Of a stretch of DNA of 64,000 bases, positions 22,443 through 34,400 are shown piece by piece; the stretch's first letter is position 1; every line of letters starts with the position of its first letter. The notes below the pieces were generated by a model, which had not been told where the DNA came from, did no database searches, and saw only the letters and a list, made by a program, of their open reading frames with translations. A program made the translations under genes and the position numbers. The stretch is from Channallabes apus. Its lineage: Eukaryota; Chordata; Actinopteri; Siluriformes; Clariidae. Location of the stretch: assembly GCA_030522415.1 (NCBI GenBank), contig CM060124.1, forward strand, positions 21,137,754 through 21,201,753. Direction: 5' to 3'.

Positions 22443-25400
22443 TTAGCGACGAGCAGGCAGAGGTTGCATGTGCAGAGAGTCGTAGGTGTCCTTAGTTGCA
22501 GAACTCAGACCCTGAGAGAGAGAGAGAGAGAGGGGGGAAGTCAGAATCATCATGATATAATGACACACCCAGGTAGATACCAGTTGTGGATATTTTATGG
22601 TGCGTGTTAACTTCATGCCAAAGTTCAGTCATTTTTTTCTGTATACACACTTTTTCTCAACCGACATTAAAATTAGTTCAAATAATTTTACATTTCGTAC
22701 TATTTATTACTCGTGTAAAATGTGTGTACTGTAAGTAAGTGTTGCATCGTCGAAATTTGCCCACCTGGTAAACCTGCTCGTTGGGTCGACGCTGTAACGA
22801 GAAAAGAAAAAAGAAAAAACACAAAGCAACAATGAGATTAAACCTTTGTTTGTTTGTTTTTTTGCTATAATCATGGGACCTTAATTCTTCGGCCTCGTCT
22901 CAACAGCCAGTAGCAGCTCATTTTAAAACCCACATGCTGAAAATACTGAACACAAGCATCTCGCCTGATCTGAGACCTGATCACTTGAATGAAGACCAAA
23001 GTGAAGACATCAATCGAATTTTACTTACATCTTTCTTCACTTGGATCTCTTTGTAGGTGTCCTCGGTTTTAGTTTTCAGACGCTGCGAACAAAGCGAGAC
23101 CGTTATTATTTTGACATTTCAAAAATCTCTGGAAACTAATAAAAATAATATTATTATTATTAGTTAAAAAAAAAAAAGTAGAGCTATCAAGTGGCAATTG
23201 AGCAACACACCTTGAAGGAACATCCAAGATCTGAACAAAACTCAACTTTATCAGACGATTGAAAGCTAAGTCATAGTGTATGTGTGCAAGTCTGTCTTTT
23301 GTCTTTCTGTCTTGTGTCATTTCAGCTAGAGTATATTGTATTATAAATTTTATCATACTTTTATACTAATACTAATATTTTATCTAAAAATCCATTGGCT
23401 TATACTTAACCGTTAGCGTGAATCGATCTCGTATGGTGACCTTACCGTTTCCTCTTTTGTAATATAACATGAGTAACGTCATTATAACTGTACTTCACCG
23501 CTTACTGTACCTACTGAGTAGATATCTACTCAAAATGACTAATTGTCTCTTAAATGATCGCTAAGTGCATACTATTATCACTTCCATTTACAGTAAACAG
23601 ATTTCCTCCTTTCGATTTAACCTCAAAAACTCTGTTGGTGTATAATATTAATAAATGTTTGTCCACACACTTCTAGTCTGTTATCACAGTTATCTCCTAG
23701 TTGAAAGAGTTACGGGTAATGTGCTGTTGCTGAGAGGGGTCTTACCGTATATGTGTCCTCCTCCCCCTGCCTACGACCCTGTACACAACACATGAACAGA
23801 AGAACATTTTCTTAAGGATCATTATGTCACTCATACATCATTTATTATGAGTATTAGAAGACTGGGTCAAAGCTAAAACTAGAGTGTTTGACTCACCCCA
23901 CGGGCAGGTCCCCTTTCGGCATCTCTCTGTCTCAAACCGTCGTAAGTGGCTTGACGTCCGCTTAAAGACTTTTTCAAATTAAGTTGTATGTTAAACATAT
24001 GAGAAACATACTTTTATAAAAGATTTTATAAAAATGATCACATCCTGAACTATAGGAAAGCTCTTCGTGTAGCTAGATCAACGTATCTCTCCACTCTTAT
24101 AGAAGAAAATAAAAATAATCCTAGATTTTTATTTAATACCGTAGCCAAATTAACCAGAAATAAGACCACTACAGAAATCTCCACAACAACATCATGCAAT
24201 AGTGAGGACTTCATGAACTTTTTTAATAATAAAATTGTAAATATCAGGCATAAAATTGAGGCTTTGAAACCAAACAATGTAATTGATACAGATGTTAACC
24301 TAGCCATGTCAGATTCAAACCTAGAATACTTTACTCCCCTTGAAGAGAATGAACTAATTTCACTCATCTCTTCTGTAAATTCATCAACCTGTATATTAGA
24401 TCCTATACCGACACATTTTCTTAAACAGATAGTACCAGTAATAACAGAACCGCTGTTGAGAATAATTAATTACTCACTCAGCATTGGTTATGTTCCAAAA
24501 TCTTTTAAAGTAGCAGTTATTAAACCAAGACCTCGACCCCTGTCAGCTGTCCAATTACAGGCCAATATCAAACTCCCCTTTATCTCTAAGATTCTGGAAA
24601 AGATAGTAGCGGAGCAGCTATACTCATATCTACATAGAAATGGCATACATGAACTGTATCAGTCAGGATTTAGGCCTCATCACAGCACAGAAACAGCACT
24701 CGTTAAAGTAGTAAATGACCTCCTATTGGCGTCTGATCAGGGTTGTGTAACTATGCTTGTATTACTCAACCTCAGTGCAGCTTTTGACACTATTGATCAT
24801 GCTATTCTTCTTCACAGATTAGAAAATGTAGTAGGAATTAAGGGTACAGCCCTCTCCTGGCTCAGATCCTATTTGACCGATCGTTATCAGTATGTAGACT
24901 TGAATGGTGATTATTCTGCATGTTCTCTAGTGGAGTTTGGCGTTCCGCAGGGTTCAGTTTTAGGCCCACTGCTTTTTTCCCTTTACATGCTTCCTCTGGG
25001 CAACATAATCCGTAAGCATGGTATTAGTTTTCATTGTTATGCTGACGACACACAGCTATACGTCTCAACAAAACCTGATGAGAAAAACCATCTTACTAAA
25101 GTTGAGCAATGTGTGCAGGACATAAGAAATTGGATGCTAATTAATTTCCTTCTGCTTAATCCGGATAAGACAGAAGTTCTAGTCATAGGACCGCATACAG
25201 CTAGAAGTAAAATCTTAGATCACACCGTAACTTTAGATGGCCTTTCTGTTCCGTCAAGTGCAACAGTAAAAGACCTCGGCGTGATTATAGATTCCAGCCT
25301 TTCATTTGAAGCTCATGTAGATAATATCACCAGGATAGCATTCTTTCACCTCAGAAATATCACCAAAATAAGAAATATATTGTCGCTAAATGATGCAGAA

Positions 25401-28400
25401 AAACTAGTTCATGCTTTTATCACTTCTAGGTTGGACTATTGTAATGCCTTACTGTCTGGTTGTTCAGTTAGGTGCATAAACAAGCTTCAGCTAGTCCAGA
25501 ATGCAGCAGCGAGAGTCCTCACTAGAACCAGAAGATATGAGCACATCACCCCTATCCTATCTTCACTGCATTGGCTCCCTGTGAAATTTCGCATTGATTT
25601 TAAAATACTACTCTTGACATATAAGGCATTAAATGGTCTCGCCCCGCAGTATCTGAGCGAACTGCTAGTGTCTTACGATCCGCCATGCCTACTTCGGTCA
25701 AAGGATGCAGGCTGCTTATCAGTACCGCGTATTATGAAAACTACAGCTGGGGGCAGAGCTTTTTCTTACAAAGCCCCAAAATTATGGAACAGTCTTCCAA
25801 ATAGTGTTCGGGACTCAGACACAGTCTCAGTGTTTAAGTCTAGGCTCAAAACCTATTTATTTAGCCAAGCATTTTTATAAATAGATTTGCCATAAGGTAA
25901 AGGAGCAGATCTGGGGGACTCATGGACGTAGAGTATTATGGTGAACTGGTATGTTTTAGATGCTGTCTTCCTCAGTCTCATTTGATCACTCAGGTTTGTT
26001 GACGGTGAGGTGATTGTTTGCTTTACATCTCAGGGAGCCCTCATGTTTGTGTTTCCTTCTGGCTTTCCCTTTTAGTTATGCTGTCATAGTTAGTCCTGCC
26101 GGAGTCCCTGCTTGCACTCTACAGTAAATATACATTCACATTAGACATTGTGACTGTGACCATACCTAATTGCAATCTCTCCTCCTCTTCTCTTCCTCCC
26201 CCTCTTTCTCTTTCCTCTCTCCCCCTGTCTCCCCCTTTCACTCTTTCTCTCTCTCTCTCTGTCGAGCTACACATGTGGTTCCTGAGCTGCCAGTGATCCA
26301 GACTCCCTCTGCCCTCCGGACCTGTCTGGTCCATCCTGGTGCCTGGTTTCTGGTTGGAGGTCTCATCGCATGGATGCCCCGTGTGTCTCTTTAGGATGTG
26401 CCTGGTGTCTGGGGATGATTCTATCTACTTAGAAGATGGTTCTGGCCTCGACTGGTGTTGTCAGCTGTTTCTCTGAGGACTTGACAATTCGATAGTTCAG
26501 GACTGGAACTTTCTACAAGTCTATCTGAGTCTCGAATAACTACTGGACTCCATTTTACATCAACTATTATAACATCAATTAACATCAACTATTATAGCTG
26601 AACCTAACACTTAACACTGTATAAATGCAGATCATTTCCTGCTATCTGTTTCACCCAGATGAGGATGGGTTCCCTGTCGAGTCTGGTTCCTCTCAAGGTT
26701 TCTTCCTATTACCATCTCAGGGAGTTTTTCCTTGCCACTGTCGCCCTCGGGCTTGCTCACCAGGGACTATCTGAACATTTTGATTCATACACATTCACAT
26801 TCCATACAAACTTAAATAATTCTTTTGATTGTGTAAAGCTGTTTTGAGACAATGTCAATTGTTAAAAGCGCTATACAAATAAAACTGAATTGAATTGAAT
26901 TGAATGATCGTAGTAATAATAAATAATACTTACAGCATAGGTAGAGTCATTTTCCATTTTGCCTTTAGGCTTGCAACACTGGTTAAGAAAGAAATTAAAA
27001 TCAACAGTTAATGTTTGTTTGTTTTTACATGAATTTAACTAATAGTATAATTCCATATTTTTGCAAGGACAAATAGTCGACTACAATCATCCTTAACGTT
27101 ACTCACTAGTTATTCCAAGTAGAGTTGTAATCGGGCCTTAAAAGTTAGACAGAATTCGGCCTGAGCCCGACAAGTATATTTTGATTGACGGCTTTTTAAA
27201 AGCCCAAACCCATTTACAGCCCGACATTATTCAAATGTGCGCACGCACACACCTTGAGTCATTTAAGCCTCCGTTTCACCTCCTCAACATCCATCTTCGC
27301 ATCTTTCTCGCGCTAATCGAAGCGCATCACATGACCACTCATTTACCGTGCAAGTCCAAGTCCGTGTAAAATGATAGAACTTAAGCCCGACCCAACCCAT
27401 CAGGTCCTGTGGGGTCTCGTCGGATTGGGGCAAAGATCTCCAGCTCTTGTTCCAAGCACAATCACTATATGTCTAATATTTAAGAAGGGATTCCACAAGT
27501 GTAGACTTTAGGACCTATTTTATTACAAACACAGATGAGCCATAACATTATTTTAACATTAAGTGGTGAATTAAATAATATTGGTTAGCAATTATGTGAC
27601 AGGATCATGGACATGCAAGGCTCATTTATGCCTGGAAGAGCGAACGCTAGCCCAACTGGTCCGATCCCACAGAAAAGCAAATGTACACAAATTGTTGAAA
27701 AGAATTATTCCTAGCCATGATAGAAATGTATCAGAATTCTGCATCACAGCTTGCTGTGTTTAGGGCTTAGCAGGCAAAAAGTTCAAGGTTGTTGATCAGA
27801 TCTTAATCTGATCCATCATCCATGGATTGTCCTGGATGAACTAGTCTGATCCATACCACTTAAATGATCTATGGAATCTATCACCAGAAAATTTGCAGCA
27901 TCACACCTTCAGAGGTCTTGCGGAGTCATGCCCCGAGGGATCAGAGCTGTACATATAATTCAGTATATCATATTATACTGTATCACAACGCTGTTGGATA
28001 GTGTTAATTTCTTTCCTTAGATTCATTCCTTAGATAGCAGTTCTAGCTAATCAATAGGCTTAAAATAATGTGGTTTCTGTAATATATTATTGTTTTATGA
28101 GAATAAAAAAAAACTTGTATGAAATGTTTCATGATTTTATATGGGGATTTTTTTTTGTGAGGAGACATTTTGTTGCCGTTTTTGACATTTTGTTACCTTA
28201 AAATGCTTGGAAGAGCTTGGTGAGGTTTTTTTTTTTTTTTAAAAAAAGAGCAGTTTAAAGAATGCAATTGTTGATCAGTTTTTGTGGTATTAGAGAAATT
28301 AAAGATTGTTGGTAAGAGTCATTCTTACAGTGGATTAATTCCCTCTGAGAACTGTACGCCTTAATGAGGTTTCTGTTGCTGTTGCTTATTGTTGAGCTCA

Positions 28401-29401
28401 AAATCTTCTCATTATTGTTGAAAAAAAATGTGATTGTTTTAAATCTAATGAAAATTTTGTTCTATATATATATATATAGCTTGTGTAATGAGTGAAGCTG
28501 AGTGACATCCTTACTTTCTCCCGCAGATACAGCACGGTGATCACAATGCCGTAGATTAACAGGAACACGTCCAGGATATAGCAGAATTTGGGATCATTCA
28601 GTGACGCCTCTGGGAGAGTGAGAGAAAATATTCAGTCTTACTGATATTCAGAATTTTTATGGCTTTGTCAGTCGCAGCTCATAAAATTATATTACATTAT
28701 AACAGGAGACATCACCAAAACATCAGGTTAACTAGAGTCGTCCATCCATCCATCCATCCATCCATCTAGGAACCTCTGTAGTCCAACTAGGGACCGTATA
28801 ATGGTGATTCTTGTATTTATTCCCATCTTATATGAGTGTGATATGACCTCCAGTCAACATTCACACACAACAGGAAGTTTGGGAACGTCATTTAGCCTAA
28901 TCTGCATCTCTTAGTACTGTGGGAGGAAACCGGAGAACCCAGAGGAAATCCACCAAGCACATGGAGAGCATGCAAACTTCACGCAGTAATTGAACCTGCG
29001 ACCTGGACGTGCAAGGCGACAATGCTAACCACTAAGCTACCATGCCACCAACTTGAGTCGCAAAATTAAAATATGTCAGTTTAATGTTGGAAAGAAAAAA
29101 AAAAAAGAAAAAAAAAGAGATACCAGCTCTAAAGTTTGCATCCTTCGTGGTTTCTAAGTGGAAAATGAAAAACGTATGCCTGGTTTAAAATTTATCTATA
29201 AATCACCCCCAGTGTTACTACCACAGTCGAGGTAAAGCATTTGCACTTGAATCAATGAGTATATATTCAAATGATCTAATATTACAACCTGCCTCAGTTC
29301 ACTCAGAGTACCGAGTCCTACCCTAATGATTACTCTGTAAACATGAATACTTGATGTTAATGCACATGCAGACTCAGACCCATAAAACACCCCACGGAGA
29401 T

Positions 29402-29432
<31 letters not shown>

Positions 29433-31225
29433 CAGTGGTGTGAAAAACTATTTGCCCCCTTCCTGATTTCTTATTCTTTTGCATGTTTGTCACACTTAAA
29501 TGTTTCTGCTCATCAAAAACCGTTAACTATTAGTCAAAGATAACATAATTGAACACAAAATGCAGTTTTTAAATGAAGGTTTACATTATTAAGGGAGAAA
29601 AAAAACTCCAAATCTACATGGCCCTGTGTGAAAAAGTGATTGCCCCCCTTGTTAAAAAATAACTTAACTGTGGTTTATCACACCTGAGTTCAATTTCTGT
29701 AGTCACCCCCAGGCCTGATTACTGCCACACCTGTTTCAATCAAGAAATCACTTAAATAGGAGCTACCTGACACAGAGAAGTAGACCAAAAGCACCTCAAA
29801 AGCTAGACATCATGCCAAGATCCAAAGAAATTCAGGAACAAATGAGAACAAAAGTAATTGAGATCTATCAGTCTGGTAAAGGTTATAAAGCCATTTCTAA
29901 AGCTTTGGGACTCCAGCGAACCACAGAGCCATTATCCACAAATGGCAAAAACATGGAACAGTGGTGAACCTTCCCAGGAGTGGCCGGCCGACCAAAATTA
30001 CCCCAAGAGCGCAGAGACAACTCATCCGAGAGGCCACAAAAGACCCCAGGACAACATCTAAAGAACTGCAGGCCTCACTTGCCTCAATTAAGGTCAGTGT
30101 TCACGACTCCACCATAAGAAAGAGACTCGGCAAAAACGGCCTGCATGGCAGATTTCCAAGGCGCAAACCACTTTTAAGCAAAAAGAACATTAAGGCTCGT
30201 CTCAATTTTGCTAAAAAACATCTCAATGATTGCCAAGACTTTTGGGAAAATACCTTGTGGACCGACGAGACAAAAGTTGAACTTTTTGGAAGGTGCGTGT
30301 CCCGTTACATCTGGCGTAAAGGTAACACAGCATTTCAGAAAAAGAACATCATACCAACAGTAAAATATGGTGGTGGTAGTGTGATGGTCTGGGGTTGTTT
30401 TGCTGCTTCAGGACCTGGAAGGCTTGCTGTGATAGATGGAACCATGAATTCTACTGTCTACCAAAAAATCCTGAAGGAGAATGTCCGGCCATCTGTTCGT
30501 CAACTCAAGCTGAAGCGAACTTGGGTGCTGCAGCAGGACAATGACCCAAAACACACCAGCAAATCCACCTCTGAATGGCTGAAGAACAACAAAATGAAGA
30601 CCTTGGAGTGGCCTAGTCAAAGTCCTGACCTGAATCCTATTGAGATGTTGTGGCATGACCTTAAAAAGGCGGTTCATGCTAGAAAACCCTCAAATAAAGC
30701 TGAATTACAACAATTCTGCCAAAATTCCTCCAGAGCGCTGTAAAAGACTCGTTGCAAGTTATCGCAAACGCTTGATTGCAGTTATTGCTGCTAAGGGTGG
30801 CCCAACCAGTTATTAGGTTCAGGGGGCAATTACTTTTTCACACAGGGCGATGTAGGTTTGGATTTTTTTTCTCCATAAATAATAAAACCCCTCATTTAAA
30901 AACTGCATTTTGTGTTTACTTGTGTTATCTTTGACTAATAGTTAAATGTGTTTGATGATCAGAAACATTTTGTGTGACAAACATGCAAAAGAATAAGAAA
31001 TCAGGAGGGGGGCAAATAGTTTTTCACACCACTGTATATATATAGTCAGGCAAGGTGCAAGCTCGGTGTGTGTGATTCACTGAGCCTTCTGTGGTCTGTG
31101 TGACATGCACAGTTTCGAGTTTCTAGTTCAGTGGTTTCCTCAGCTGCAGTTCTCTCCGAGCCAAAGAGCTAAGGTGGTGTAACTGACTGCGCGTGCATGT
31201 GCGTGTATGTGTGTGTGAGAGAGAG

Positions 31226-31260
<35 letters not shown>

Positions 31261-31366
31261 GTAGGAGGAAGGTTGATGTGGGACATACGTATTTACAACA
31301 TACACCTACTCAGAAACATGCTGACTGATTTTCGAAGTGATAAAACACCAGGTAGTAGTTGGTAAA

Positions 31367-31402
<36 letters not shown>

Positions 31403-34400
31403 CCGTGTACAAATAAAGATTTTTGCATTAACTGTGAAACGTTTTGAAATCGTAAAAAAAATTATATATATATAAATTTATACATATTATACATGAGGAA
31501 TGGGATGTAAATTTGCATAAATAATTGTATTTATATTAATGAAGTGATTAGACCCTCTCATTAAACAGTGTTGTGAGTAAAAACTCCCTTTAGTTCGCTA
31601 TATATAATATATATAATGCACTTATCCCAATGTTTCACCAGTGCTTGGATACCATGAAGGAGCCATGTCTGATTCACGTCTGGAACGCTGGCCTCCAGGG
31701 AACTCCTTTACTGGCTCTAAAACATGTGGAAACTGCTTGGAGTGATGTCAGGACTGTATGGGGGATATGGCAGAAACTTCCAGCTAAGTTCCTGTAATGT
31801 GTAGAGGGCAGTATGAGGTTGTGCATCGTCCTTCTGGTGATCAAACCAAGCCGTTTTTGTTTTTTTTTCATTAAGGAAAAGGGCCGATAAAGGGGTTCCT
31901 GAGAGGTGAGAATTTAAGCAGTAATGATCACATAAAGCAGGAATTCCGATCATGGGGCCAGTTTACTGAGAAAACACCACCATGTTGTACATTGATGGTG
32001 TCCAAGCACTAGTGACACACTGGGATAAGTGTGTCAATGTATCAGGGGATTATATAAAGAAATAAAGGGAGTTTTGAAACTCTCATAACTGTGTTTTGTT
32101 ATTCTGTGCAAATCAAATCAAAAGTCCTGGTTTGACTTGAACGCCACTCATACAGTTACACTGTTCAATAATTTTCTATTTAAATAATTCATTCACTCTA
32201 AACACACTGTAAGAAAAAAAAAATCTAAAGAAAATGTGCAAAGTTATGGAATGCAAGTTTCATAATCTCTTGGATTTTGTCCAGCATATGTGATTCGCAC
32301 TTTATCCAAGAGTTTAAAATGTATGCAATAAACACAAGGTTTTTTTTTTTTTTTATAAAGCTTTTACTAAAAAAAAGTCTTGAAAAAGTTTGAAAATCTC
32401 ATTCGTGGTGACGTCCAAGACCCTAAGATTACATTTCCCTTCATTCTGAAGTTCCTGACAGAACTTGCATACAAAAAATGAGGGTGTTCCTAATAAAGTG
32501 TCCATCACCCAGAAGGAAACATCTAGTTTTACTCATGTGACGGCTCAGGTTCATCACAGACATTTCATTTCATCAATCTGCATTTAGATTACAAACTGAA
32601 ATGCGTCTGTAAAGTGTTGGACATCTCCAGGCAGACTGACTATGATTGATAGACCTGACCACTGACCTTCCCATGGGCATTAATATGGAGCTGATCCCTA
32701 CTTTGCTGCTATAATAACCTCCACTTTTCTAAAAAAAAATAATAATAATAATAATAATAAAATAAAGGATTTGTGTTTAGTCAGGTACAGGAGCATTAGT
32801 GAGATCAGGCATTGATGTAAGCGCTCAGTGGAGGACATTTGAGTTTTCCCACTCCGGCTTTACCACAACATGTCTTCATGGAACTTGCTTTGTGCACAGG
32901 AGCATTGTCATGTTAGAACTGGTTGGGGCTCTCAGTTCCACAGAAGGGAAACAGTCATGCACCAGCATACAAAGACAGTCTGGACAATTGTGTTTCAAGC
33001 ATCATCGCAGACAGAATGTTCAGGTAAATGTACAAAAAATACTTTACACCATATTCTGTATATACATTGAGTCATCCATAATATTTTTTTGTACATATTT
33101 TGCTTTCAAAGAGCCAGACTTTCTTGTATTTTAAATGTCATCTTGAGGAATAGTTTTACGGCTCTCGTTTTCAGTTTTAGTCCCTGAAACTATACAGAGG
33201 AATGTTTTTATGTTTGTTAAGCCACAGCTTTACCTACAGTATGAATCATTCAATCGTAAAAACATCGCATTTAAGGCATGACCCAATGAGAAACAGGTGC
33301 AGATGATGGCAGATGTTCAGGTGATTAGTATACTGCTGATGCTGAATGCTGACTGGTTGGAATAGACGAGAGGGGAAACGAGGCTGCTGCCGAGATTGTT
33401 ACATAAACAAGCAATTTCTAAATCTTTAGGCACTTGGCAGCCTGTCGCAGTAAAACACTTCTTTAATTTACTCTCCATCATTTAATTTGTTATGAAGAAA
33501 TAATGCATGCTCAAGAATCTTGCACAGTACTAGAAGTTTGAAACATTTTATGGAAAGGAAATGGAATCCTTTTATTGGCTCTTTGTTAAGGCATGGTTAT
33601 TACTAGGCTTTCCATTCCAAATTATCTATACATTTATAAATACATACATGATTGCAAATCTGGGATTTCTTAAACATGCCTTATTTAAAACCCAAAACCC
33701 AAAAACTGATTCTATTAACATTTCAATATTCTTTACAGTGTTCAAAATGTTGCACAATGTCTAGGTCTGTAGCACCTGTATATTGACTACCTTAAACAGC
33801 ATGTCAGATTGCCCTTCTACTGAGGCGTGGATTCACACGACACTCCTATAGATTTAATCTAAAACCAGTACCGTCAGGTATTACACAAACATGTGGAGCT
33901 CGAGTACATAGTGTTATTCTAGTTTCCATTCTAATACCATTTCTAAAGAAAATCCACTTTATTTACTACATCACATTTACTACTGAACTGAGACTTTTGG
34001 ATCCTACTGTGTATAAAGGGTTTATAAAGAAAGATGTATATAAAGACATCATTTATTAAATATTGCTCATTCATTCTGACAGTTTTTGGCCACATTGCAT
34101 GCAAAAAATTTTTTATTTTAATACCACATCTGATTAAAAATAGCAATAAGCACACTTGTAGGAAACAGTGCAGCATGTGTAACACCTTTTATGTTTAGCT
34201 TCAACAACACCCAGGAAATGATGTCTGTATCTGCTGCCAGCTCTAGCTCTGAGTGAGTTCAAGTTTGTCAGGTAGTCTGTGGTCAAGTTCCCTTTCAGCA
34301 CACCGCAGAGGTGCACTGGTGTGGTTACGCTTCACCTCCTACACAGGTCTTTGTCTTAAAACAAAGAGATGACCCCATAAAAAAAAAATGTAAAAAAAAA

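Noticed and set aside
24050..24367. 105-codon minus frame
   Set aside because: Antisense of the L2 ORF; no own features.
30408..30677. 89-codon minus frame
   Set aside because: Antisense shadow of the Tc1-like transposase.
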